Shown here: positions 10,468-19,572 of the stretch, piece after piece
Position numbering within the stretch: position 1 is the first letter of the stretch
Layout: every line of letters starts with the position of its first letter
Assembly: GCA_001579985.1 (NCBI GenBank)
Contig: LRSR01007234.1
Span: 1-20,067 of the forward strand
Reading direction: 5' to 3'
Source: Hypsibius dujardini
Lineage: Eukaryota > Tardigrada > Eutardigrada > Parachela > Hypsibiidae
DNA length: 20,067 nt
Notes under the pieces: model-generated
Told to the model about the DNA's origin: nothing
What the model saw: only the letters and a program-made list of their open reading frames with translations
Databases searched by the model: none
Made by a program: the position numbers and the translations under genes

Positions 10468-10776
10468 ATGTTGGAAGCAGAAAGGTTTCTTCCAGGCAGC
10501 TGGATCTTACAGATAACCGGTTTTGTCGTTCTTTCTGGCGGACCCCGCCGTCGCACAAGCGGGCCTGGTTCCAAACTCTGTTCACTCCGTCGGGGCATCC
10601 TTCCGTTTGTCATCCTCGCAGCCTGTCTGGGCGAATGCCTGCTGACCATCATGACCCAACAGGCCTGCAAGTGGGACAACCAAACGAAACATTCCAACTT
10701 CCTGGACACTATGATCGAAATCCCTGATATCGTTATCAACGTCCGTTACCAACGAACGTTTAGTTCATTGATCTAA
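10468..10776 (+). CDS. Possible small type II membrane protein or 5' exon of one
   Basis: A 102-codon frame starts at ATG 10468. It encodes a basic N-terminal part (GGPRRRTSGPGSK, then SLRRG), one hydrophobic stretch (ILPFVILAACLGECLLTIM), and a polar outer part with an N-Q-T glycosylation site. Third codon positions between 10590 and 10730 are mostly C or G, as in the sure genes here and unlike the surrounding AT-rich DNA. The arrangement resembles the cytoplasmic/anchor/stem start of Golgi glycosyltransferases, but no catalytic domain follows and no family is recognised. It could be an orphan small protein, a detached 5' exon or chance. Confidence 0.25.
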   Translation: MLEAERFLPGSWILQITGFVVLSGGPRRRTSGPGSKLCSLRRGILPFVILAACLGECLLTIMTQQACKWDNQTKHSNFLDTMIEIPDIVINVRYQRTFSSLI

Positions 10777-10964
10777 TGCAAAAAGTATGTTTTGTAAAGT
10801 TTAACTGAAAACACGAATTTCAGACATCAAAATTTTAATGACAAATTTTACGTACGAATTCGTCAGGCCCGAAAATTTATTTTAAAATTTATTATAAAAT
10901 TTAAGCTGGTAAGATATCGAAGGCAGTTATTTGTGGAGTAATGATAAAGTGACTGCTTTTGATA

Positions 10965-11683
10965 TTTAAGGACAACCCGGTGCTTTGAAATCACCCAAAA
11001 ATCTCGCCGGGTCGCCAGCCGCGGTGGCCATGGATGATTGTTATCGTGTCCCGGTCTCATTTTCTATAACTCCTTTTTGAGTTGGCAAACTTTTATCTTT
11101 TTTCAATTTTTCAAAAACAAAATTCTTTGACGTCATCGGACATAGTCGTCCTTCTCGGGCACTCTTTTGATAACTTTGAATGACGAATATTTTCTGCTTA
11201 ACCTCGTTTCGCACTTTTCCGATAAGCATTTTGAAATTGCAACTTTCGAAATTCAAATTTTTTAGCTGACTGATCTAGTTACAGAGAAAAGTTTGAGAAA
11301 CACAGCGACCCAAGTTCATCCCATCTCAAAATAAGGTTTTTTTTACCGTTTTTCCTGTTTTTTTCTGTAATGCATCTTGCTAACTGAAAACTCTGAATTT
11401 TTTTGGTTGCAATTTCAAATGCCTATCGGAAAAGTGCAAAACGAGATTAATCAGAAGATATTCGCCATTCAAAGTTATCAAAAGAGTGCCCAAGAAGAAC
11501 GACCACGTCCGATGACGTCAAAGAATTTTGTTCTTGAAAAATTGAAAAAGATAAAAGTTTGCCAACTCAAAAAGGAGTCATAAAAAAATAGATTTGAACA
11601 CAAAAACAATAATCCATGGTCACTGCAGCTGGCGACCCGGTGAGATTTAAGGACGATTTCAAAGCGCCGGGTTGCCCTTAAAG
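10965..11683. mobile_element. ~720-base palindromic (foldback/MITE-like) element
   Basis: The left arm (about 10965-11265, read on the minus strand) and right arm (about 11390-11683, plus strand) are about 80% identical inverted copies. Landmarks shared in order are ttgcaatttcaaa, tatcggaaaagtgc, attcaaagttatcaaaagag, gatgacgtcaaagaatttt, aagataaaagtttgcc, ggctggcgacccgg and ccgggttg.cctta. A spacer of about 120 bases with poly-T runs separates them. The outer ends stop abruptly at the 'aaccccgg-ttaaa' type border in both arms. Both arms keep a 60-70 codon open frame in the same register, so these are two copies of one sequence, not two genes. No transposase is encoded. Confidence 0.75.
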
Positions 11684-13145
11684 TTAGACGTATTCGCTTG
11701 AAACTACAGCATCTCATCGTACGTGGGTATAGTGACCGACTGCTTTGGATCCAGAAGACTGCGACCCGTACGTAAAGAGGCTCTTCTCCTTCTCCCACAA
11801 GTCGACCGCTTTACTAATGAGACCATGACCCCGAATCGCCAGAGAGGACTGCAAGATTCTCGCCACAACCTACACAACGGAGCGAATTTGATTAAATTTT
11901 CATTTCACACAGAAAGGCCGTTATTTTCAACCTTTCTTGTAAATTGGCTCAGAGTTGAATACCTGATTGTTTCGTAAAGTCGCTGTGTGCATAAATGCAC
12001 TGGTCAGCGTTGGCCTGAGCGAACCGCGCCGCCTTGTTTGACCATTGAACGGTTTGCATGTTGGTCGCTGCGGGCTGCACTTCCCCCGCGGATGCGGTTG
12101 TGCTCGCTTATGATGAGGCTCTCTGGATTTCCCTTACTGTAAGAAGCATTTAAAAAGCTGTTAGTTTAGCCACAACGAAAAAAAAAGAAAACAAATAAGC
12201 AGCAAACAGGGCGGCCATGGTAAATTGATTGGTTGGAGAACAAGGACGTGCAAAAAACTTTGCCAGAAACAGTAAAAGCCAGAAGAAACTTTTCCGAAAT
12301 CAAAGTTTGGAAACGATTATGGAGTTCGGGGGGGGGGGTTGTAAAAAAAATAAATAACTTGCAAATGTTTTGTTGAAAATTCAGGGAGAATGGATGAAGC
12401 TCATTTGATGAAAAATTGTTCGACTTCATTGCCGACTTTATACAAGTGAAAAGCGAAGCAGCAGGCGTACTACTTTACGTAATTCCTTGGAAATCGTAGG
12501 AAAGCTTTTGCTGAGTGGCTGAGAAAACAATCGTGCAGTGAAGCACGGGGACCGTCATGGGCACGTGTGGTGAAACGGGTGACCATTTACGAAGCAACAA
12601 AAGCCACAGCAGTTTCTTTGTTCCTTCCACACAAAACACAAAGGGTATTGTTGGTGAGGAAGCAGCGGAAGAAACTTGAAAATCGCGACAGTGTGCTACG
12701 ATACGTCACAGTTCTGCCAGTGTGGTTCAGTGCGTGCCGGAGTGGTGACGTCACGTCAGCAAAATCGTGACTCCGTCCCCATTGTACGCAAGGTTTTACG
12801 GAGGTCCATACTACGCACCTTAATTCGACCCGAAAGTATCCTTTGCATACGTTGCATATATCGTCATGATTCACTTGCATTACGAATAGAGTTTTCGACA
12901 GTTACATTCCATTACAGTTATATTACGATTCGTCTCAATTTTTGGAAATGGTTGTGGAAGGCTTATTAATCCACCATAATTTTACCACTGTGTGAGCGCG
13001 CGTACATATACTGCCTGTCTAACTAATTTGGAACTTGTGCGCGCTATTTTACACCGGGCTATGTTCCGCCTCCGCCCAGACCGTGAAACTTGGAAGTTGC
13101 AAAAGTGTATCGGTTTTATCGACACTGGACCAAGCGCTACAATCG
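11684..13145. other. Intergenic stretch, no gene recognised
   Basis: Open frames up to about 100 codons occur on both strands but none shows a family motif, a signal peptide or consistent splice borders. Notable items are a G-run at about 12328-12337, an A-run near 12178-12186 and a perfect gtgacgtcac palindrome at 12745-12754. The astacin 3' untranslated region should occupy the right end (minus strand, below 13146); I did not find a clear AATAAA there. Confidence 0.4.
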
Positions 13146-13852
13146 CTATCCACTTGCGGAGGCGGTGGTGGGTGGGGGATTAATTACGTCGCCCGGTCCT
13201 CCGGAATAGCGGTTCTGGTCGCCGCACGTCATCTGCGAATGACACAAGGTATGGTCGTTGTTCGGACATGCTGCCCAATCCTGATTGGGCTGCGACACGC
13301 CCAGCTTCTGAGTCCAGCACCAGGGATCCCACGCTTTGGCAGCGGGGGTCGTCGTGAAAGTGTAGCACCATCCTTGTTCACAGCCGCAGCCCCGCTCGTA
13401 GCTTCCGTCACAGTCGCCCCTGTGAATACGAAAAATGAAAGATAGAGTCGGTGCCAGTCTAATCCGTTAAACACAATTCAATTTCATGTTTGAGGGCACC
13501 ACGCTTTATTTAAATTACGATATTTTCCAGAAGGTTCCGTTTGTGCAAGCCTTACCTGGTTGTGGGTGGAGGGGCTGCAATCAGATCTCCTTCGTTGCCA
13601 TCCCCTTTGTAGCGCTTCTCATTGCCACAGGTCATTTGAGTGCTGCATTGCGAGTGGTCGTTGTTGGAACAGGCTGCCCATTGTTCGCTGGGTTCCGCTA
13701 CGCCCAACCTTTGCGTGTAGCACCAGGTATCCCACTCCTTGGCCTTCGGGACCGTCATGAAAGTGTAGCACCAACCTCTGTGACAGCCGCAGCCACGCTC
13801 GTAGCTCCCGTCGCAGACGGTTTGTTTAGGCACTGGGATGATTTGGTCACCC
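13146..13852 (-). repeat. Two tandem ~77-residue Cys/Trp-rich domains (astacin C-terminus)
   Basis: Exons 13852-13556 and 13419-13146 of the astacin gene each encode one copy of the same domain: CDGSYERGCGC, then GWCYTF, AK.WD.WC, TQ.LGV, WAAC.NNDH and QMTCG...RY. Each copy has nine to ten Cys in the same places. Both copies are followed by a short Pro/Thr linker (PPPTT), and each exon begins after the same phase-2 intron, so the second probably arose by exon duplication. I do not recognise the domain. Secreted, disulfide-bonded and possibly carbohydrate-binding is an inference from composition and context. Confidence 0.8.
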
Positions 13853-16631
13853 CTGTAAACACAGCGGACAGGACAATAATTCTTAAGAGATAACGTTTTT
13901 GATAAATAAATAGACAGGCTGGCGAAAATCCAAAGGTAATTTCAACTTACGCAACACAGTTCTGTAATGCGGTATTGTGGCATCCCGTTCCACACGGCAG
14001 TTGCCCGCTTTGGCACTTGACGAGCACGCCTTCCTTACAGGTGTGTTTGGTCGGATCGTAGCACTCCCGTGGGTTGCAGAGAACTTCGCCGTTCGGACAC
14101 GACCGGATCTTGCCATCTAGACAAGTGGATCTTTCGGTGGTGTAGCAGGCCTTACCACAGGGCAGCTGGCCGGCTGCGCATGCGATAAACTTCTCGTCTC
14201 TGCAAACACGAATGGAACTCTAAAAAATCTGAATAAACCAGACCGGAACTCGCAATGATAGAAAACAAAATTGAAATCTTTATTATTAAGTTACGTGTCT
14301 GGAATTAGTTTAGCAACTTAACTTTGTGGTAGCTTTATTCAGCTAGAAAAAATGAAAGAAATACTGCATGAACTATTAAACGTGTGTCTAGATATGGCAA
14401 TTCTGTTGCTTTATTGGTTTTTGTTTGATCGGTTTGCTTTTGACTTACCTGCAGGTGTGCTTGGCTGGGTTGTAACACGTCACCTTATTGCAGAGGATAT
14501 GGTTGGCTGGGCAGGATGCAATTTTGTTATCCGATGTACAAGTCTGCGTGGCAACGCTGAAGCATTGGATACCACATGGCAGCTGACCGATTTTGCAGAC
14601 TACAATCCGACTGTTGTCACAGGCGTGGTAGGTCGGGTTGTAACAATTGCCATCAGTGCCACAAGGGATGTTGTCTTCGATGCACCCTGTGAAAGCGACT
14701 TCGTTAAAAGAACGGATTATGGCATGATATTTTGTCGCAGAAATGGAATATTCTGAGTCATTTTCTTTTGTCATTGAACTGTACTTGACGGTGTTTTCGT
14801 CGGTGCAACAATGACGGTGCCCGTGCCACCGCAGCCGTAAAATTTGTTGACTCGTTGAACGTCGATGGCCGATAGGCCTTCTCTCTGGCCGATTTTACTG
14901 GTGATGCCCTTGACCTTTGGGATAAACGCGGGCCTGCTGGAAAGCGCAAAAGCGTCCAATCCGTAATGCATAACCGATCCGTAATCGTAGGGCGTGCCCA
15001 AGTTGTTGGTATCTTCCAATTTGTAATTGCTCCACTTGTCTGAGATATTAGATATATCGAATTATTGTATAGGATTTACCTGAATAGTGATGTAAATGTT
15101 TATATCAAAGTATCGTACCCTGACGAATGTTGTTCCAGTCTATGATTATGTAATCATTTCGATCCGAACGGCTTTGTTCATGATAAAAACCAAGAGCGTG
15201 AAGAAATTCGTGGATGACCACGCCTATCTCGACGCAACCGGAGCGTGCTAGATTTAGTTGCTGTGCGCCGCCGATCCTTCCCATATACGACCAACAACTG
15301 CAATTTCAATTTTGACAGCAAGGCGTAGTTCGATTTCGTTCATGTGTCGAATTTGGGTTTGATAGCATGTTGTGTATTCAAGGTTTCGGTCGAAATTTAA
15401 TTGTCCGTAAATAAACTTAGAGGAAGCTTTTCTACGCTTCTCTTCCGACCAATGACCAACTGTAGCAACGTACCCCTCATCCTCGTGGACAATGCTAATG
15501 TAATCATGCTGCGCTGTTCTCTGCTCAAAGCGGATGCATGTGCGATGTTCGATGTGGTTGATAGCGTTTCGAATAACTGATTTCTCCTGCTCGTCTGAAA
15601 CGCCCGAAAATAAACTTCGAGTATAATAATGCACTGGCAAGGCGGAGCAAATCTCGGGAAATATAAAAACGGCGACTCGGGCATTAATTTTGGACTCACA
15701 CTCACCGAAGTAATGCGCGATGGTGTAGTAAATTTTGGCCCCTGGCCACTTGACGTTTGTGCCCTTTTTTGCGCTCATCAGTACCCCCTACAAAAGCAAA
15801 GAAAAAGAAAGACAACGTTTATTAAAAAATGACTAACCTGCGTCTTGAAACTTTTGATAACGTTGTTGATGTTAAAGACATTCGTTCATGTTAAAACAAT
15901 GTAGCGTAGCACGAAAGGAAAGAATAGAGAGAAGAGAATAGAGAATATTACTATGAACTGTTCGGACTGTCAACACAATACACCACACCATCAGATTATT
16001 TAGTACCGAAGACAAGAGACGAGAGAGAAACAAGGTGGCCAAGAGTTAAAGAAAAAACAAAGAAATAGCTAATGGAAAACGACGATTAAGACATAATGGA
16101 TTACCAATGATAAGGATAATAGTTACTCAATGGTATATTTAGTCGCGACAACAATACTTGCCGCCATAACGGCCGAATCGTTTTGAAGTTTGATATCTCC
16201 TTCGAAGAGGTCATCGCGGAGAGGTTGAGAGTAGTTTGGTGATCCAACGGGTATGTATTCCCGCCAATCTGTGTTGAAAGTTAGGAAAGAAGACGATCCG
16301 GTAAGTAAGAATGAAATTGCTGACGGACAGATTCAAGGTCAAATTGAAAAAGTACCGCGGGTCTTTTTCTGATAAAATGTACGTGTCCTTGAAAGTTTTT
16401 ATCGAATGATCTGCAGCACGGGCACTAATGAACTGACCTTTGGGAAGCAAGCTCGCGGTCTCATCGGAAACTTCTGGGGCACCTTGAACTGGAGAAATTG
16501 CATTCGATTATTCCTGAAACTTGGTTTCTCAAATTTTAACATTCAATCTTACTGTCTGTTATGGAAGCTCCATTACTCGTGGTTCCTGCAATAAGGAGAA
16601 CGCCAAGACACCTGCACCCGAACGAAAACAT
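13146..16631 (-). CDS. Secreted astacin (M12A) metalloprotease with Cys-rich mosaic tail
   Basis: Exons: 16631-16553, 16488-16438, 16268 to about 16158, 15787-15706, 15594-15474, 15297-15119, 15039-14785, 14686-14449, 14199-13951, 13852-13556, 13419-13146 (stop TAG). The start ATG opens a signal peptide (CLGVLLIAG core). The prodomain contains LFEGDIKL, the F-x-G-D aspartate-switch motif that keeps astacins latent. The protease domain starts at about WPGAKIYYTI and continues with EHRTCIRF, CWSYMGRIGG, the zinc site HEFLHALGFYHEQSR (HExxHxxGxxH plus the family Glu), YDYGSVMHYG with the Met-turn and Tyr ligand, and IGQREGLSAID...YGC. After a Thr/Pro linker come six Cys modules and two Cys/Trp-rich domains. 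The only unresolved junction is exon 3 to 4: the best donor (A|GTATTG) is phase 1 while the acceptor at 15788 is phase 0, so another donor such as ATT|GTTGTC, or a mini-exon near 15850, is needed. The enzyme should be secreted and cut extracellular or cuticular protein. Confidence 0.93.
13951..14686 (-). repeat. Six alternating ~28-residue Cys modules in the astacin tail
   Basis: Two exons encode six units of the form C-x6-C-x3/4-C-[YFH]-x6/7-C. Units 2, 4 and 6 carry GQLPCG; units 3 and 5 carry LCN...CY[ND]P.KHTC, and unit 1 is intermediate (IPCG..GNCYNPTYHAC). The alternation suggests that a two-unit block was duplicated. The 'C...LPCG..CY.P..Y.C' look recalls small Cys-rich modules found at the ends of some secreted fungal glycoside hydrolases, but that resemblance is from memory and untested. 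Confidence 0.8.
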
Positions 16632-17154
16632 CCTAAAATAAAGCTACCGCTTACTAGAGAAAACACTAAGCTATCGCGACAAGAAAAATAAAACAAGAAA
16701 AAAGAATGTCTCACCGACCGACCTAAACCGGCGTCGGACCTTGACTTGCCTCGCCAGTGCTCAACATCCGAAACTACTGTATCTTTGAGCAAATCTATGA
16801 AAGAGATTTCGGCGATAGAAGAAACGATTACGTGACTCCGGTGGCCGTTTTCTGGTTAAGAACAGGGGGAACGCACGATTGACATGTGCCGCCCTTGACA
16901 CGGTTCACTTTGTGACGTCGATTTTTACATTTCCAGCGCGAAAGTAGAGAACTTTCAAAAAAGGCGAAGAGGAGTTTCGGAAGGGAGTAGGTCGCATTTG
17001 TATGGATTGACTCGTAAAATAGGCGTACGAGAAGATCGCGAACATAAAATGAAATTATTATGAGAGAACAAAACAGCATATTCTAGGGGTGTGGCGTTTC
17101 TCCAACATTTAAAAATGCATGCAACCAGGAAATCGATGGAGACAGGCCGAAGTC
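16632..17154. other. Spacer between chitinase and astacin genes
   Basis: Must hold the chitinase 3' end and the astacin promoter or 5' leader. Just before the astacin ATG, ttttattttag|g on the minus strand looks like a splice acceptor, so the leader may contain an intron. A hydrophobic frame at 17079-16828 on the minus strand has no exon borders and is not called. No core promoter motif could be assigned. Confidence 0.4.
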
Positions 17155-18345
17155 TTAAGCACGAACATAAATCACCTGACCGATCTGAATCGCAGAGGGA
17201 TTGCTGATGCTTGGGTTATTACTTTTTAGTTGCGCAATCGTCATTCCATTGTTGCTCCCAATCAACCAGAAGTTGTCTCCGGATTTGATCGTGTATGTCT
17301 GAGCACAACCGCCACCGATCGGCGATGGTTTAATCGCAGGGTCGCCGATGGACTTGCCAGTTCCCCCAGATGCGGTAGGAATGACGCAGTCGCAGGCATT
17401 CGGACAATGTGTTTCACCGATGAACAAACCGAACGCCTTCAGCACCTCATAGTACATTGTAATGCGTTTCCTCGCTTGCTTCGCTCCGCCGCACTCCAGG
17501 GCGCCGTTGATGGCTCGAGTGGTCGCGCCAAAATTGCCGCCTTGGACGTCGGGGGCGTTGTGCACGAGGGCCGACCAGTACCAGAAGGACACATCACGTC
17601 GTTGGTTTTCCCCTGATCGGGGTTGGACAGCAATTGGTGGTCGTTGTACAATGCTTCTGAAGCGGCTTTGTAGTTGTAGTCGCTGGAATAAAGATGTCGT
17701 TGAAACCTTGTCCAGTTGGGTTAGCCTTGAGTCTACTACATTTTAATCCAGAAAACTGTTTTTTTTTATCAACCCTAAACGCAGCTTTTTGAAGCGGCGT
17801 TTTTTCATTGAATTTTTGGGTGACTAAGATAGAGCTTTTGAGGCTGCTTACTGTGTAAGCTGGATGTAGCCTCGTCCATGGTAATCTTTGCCAGGAACAA
17901 CGACAGTGTTGGTGTAAGTGCCAGGAGCTGGCGGAACGTCTCTTGTAATTCCCCATTCTTCCTTTGTAGTGAGTCCAGCCGACTCATCAATAATGTTAGC
18001 CAGGAACATGGCCAGTTCGCGCTTCGTCGTAATTTGCCCGTTCGCTGCCCGACCGACAAAGTTGCGGTGCTGCTCGTCCGAAGGCGTTACTTTTTGGTCA
18101 CCGGCATTCACCACAGCCGCGTTGAATTCAGACTGGGAACATAGCGGTCCCGAGAAACCGAACGAAACCGGGGGAGCGCAGTAGTTAACCGGCGATAGGC
18201 TGGCTCGGTTAGATGGGCTTCCCACCCTGCCACTGGACTGGCAGTGACCCCAGTACATGCCATTAGCAACGTTGTCGCACGTCAGTTCTCCGCAGCATGT
18301 GATGGACCCGGAGCAGCCTTCACCCTTCAAACGGCAGGCGATAAT
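17155..18345 (-). CDS. Knottin-like + GH19 chitinase + LysM protein, frame-slipped, 5' end missing
   Basis: Exon 18345-17852 opens after an acceptor (attgtttccag). It encodes a six-Cys knottin pattern (C-x6-C-x5-CC-x4-C-x10-C), a short Ser/Pro-containing linker, then the GH19 fold: FLANIIDESAGL (D-E-S in place of the usual H-E-T, with the probable acid Glu), KEEW (candidate second Glu) and YHGRGYIQLT. Exon 17682-17155 joins in phase (CA|C) to give HDYNYKAASEALY, the usual H-N-Y-N-Y block, then LLSNPDQ, SFWYWSALVHNAP and FGATTRAINGALECG, which are all GH19 signatures. The C-terminus is a LysM domain (YTIKSGDNFWLIGSNNG...NP..IQIGQVIYV). GH19 enzymes cut beta-1,4-GlcNAc polymers and LysM binds them, so a secreted chitin-degrading role is expected. 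Two faults are seen. The frame shifts by 2 bases at about 17591-17590. No ATG or signal-peptide exon connects upstream: the 5' neighbour is NAP1 sequence. It is a recent pseudogene, or the window has a sequencing/assembly error. Confidence 0.85.
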
Positions 18346-18435
18346 CTGGAAACAATTTAACGTAGAAATGAGTGACGGTCCAAAAGGGAAAATCTTGCGT
18401 TCTTCGCTCCAAAGACCTACCGTGTGAGAGCACAG

Positions 18436-19551
18436 CACCAAAGCACAAGAAGTTGGCGCCGCTTTTCGCTCGGCGTGCGGCGATCATCTCCGGGAAATAC
18501 GAACCGTCGGGCTCGGAGATCAAGTTCGAGTTGGGAGAGGACGAGGACGAGCGCGAAAAACTCGGGCCGGACAACAAACTTGTACGGAGAATTTATTTCT
18601 GCAGGAAAGGCGCTATACAGTTGGGGCCAGTGTTTTCAACTACAGTACATTGTACTCAAATGCAAAATCATTCGAAGGCGTCTATCACGTGTCGCAAACT
18701 TTGGAATTTAAATCAATTAAGAATTACTATGGACTCCACTTTTGAATAAGATTAATGAATAAGATTAGAATTAATTTTATTTAAAAGAAAAAGGCCCTTT
18801 TAGCAATCAGATTTAAGTAGATCACCGTTGATTTTAAAGGATGTGATCGTTTTTAATTTAAATTTACATTAATTCAACTAAATAAATAAATTAATAAAGT
18901 GAATTTATTTTTAAAATTAGTAATTCAAATTGACTTAGACAACAAGTATTACAATAAATATTATAATGATTTAATTATAATAATTGTTTAAGTTTATTAA
19001 ATTAATTAACTATTTAAGGTATTTAAGTTACTTAATTTTAAATTAGATTTTAAATTAAATTAGTATGTGGTCGAAGCACGATTTTACTTTTAATAAATTT
19101 AATTTAAAAATACAAAATCGTTTATTCTAATTCATATTTTACATTACTATAACGACACTAATTTTTGCATGTTGCTTCATTGTTTATATTTTTCTAGACC
19201 GGCATCCCGGAGTTCTGACTGACTATCCTCCTCGCGAAAAAGCAGACCGCGCCGCTGATCAACGACGACGACCGTGAGCCGCTGAAGTACCTGATGGACG
19301 TGCGTGTCGTCTACTTGGATGCGGCTTCTACGTGGATGGGCTTCACGCTGGAATTAGAGTTCAAAGAGAATCCCTTCTTCAGCGACAACATTCTGAAGCG
19401 CTCCTACAGGTTCGAGAAACTGGACGAACTGGATTACAATGACGAGATGGACTATTCGTTCGGCCTGAGGCCCTTCACGTATGGATGTGACACTGCCATC
19501 AAATGGAAGTTGGGGAAGGAGACCAGCCAGAAAACGACTGTTCGGAATATG
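18436..19551 (+). pseudogene. NAP1-type nucleosome assembly protein fragment
   Basis: Two exons are visible. The first (18436-18581, between cag and a GTACGG donor) encodes LAPLFARRAAIISGKYEPSG followed by an acidic run (ELGEDEDE), the end of the NAP1 dimerisation helix. The second (19198-19551, ending at a strong GTAAGT donor) encodes GIPEF, then LTILL, MDVRVVYLD, MGFTLELEF, NPFFSDNILKRSY and IKWKLGKE, which follow the NAP-domain order. The conserved GIPEFWLT Trp codon is TGA (19216-19218). The N-terminal part is absent: upstream sequence is the antisense chitinase gene. A further exon for the acidic C-terminus would lie beyond the window or is lost to the minisatellite. NAP1 proteins are histone H2A-H2B chaperones; this copy could not make one as written. 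Confidence 0.85.
18705..19190. other. AT-rich island in the NAP1 fragment intron
   Basis: Nearly 500 bases are built mostly of A and T, with many ttaaat/aatta words and few C or G. GC content changes sharply at both ends against GC-rich exons on either side. No open frame or inverted structure was recognised. It may be an inserted element or an old simple-sequence expansion. Confidence 0.7.
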
Positions 19552-19572
19552 GTAAGTTCTCGGTTCTGGCGT

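Noticed and set aside
11041-11583. Two similar 70-codon proteins as a divergent gene pair
   Set aside because: They are the two arms of one inverted repeat.
13035-13893. Plus-strand frames of about 135 codons
   Set aside because: They are antisense to the two Cys/Trp-rich astacin exons, which have conserved Cys spacing and splice borders on the minus strand.
16828-17079. 83-codon hydrophobic minus-strand frame
   Set aside because: No splice borders, no family motif, AT-rich codon ends.
17230-17746. Plus-strand frames over the chitinase
   Set aside because: Antisense shadows of the GH19/LysM exon.
17155-18345. GH19/LysM gene as bacterial contamination or recent bacterial transfer
   Set aside because: It has a phase-matched intron with standard borders and lies in the same locus as animal genes; an older transfer cannot be judged from sequence alone.
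19216-19218. TGA in NAP1 as a selenocysteine codon
   Set aside because: NAP1 proteins are not selenoproteins and the position is a structural Trp; a nonsense change or read error is simpler.
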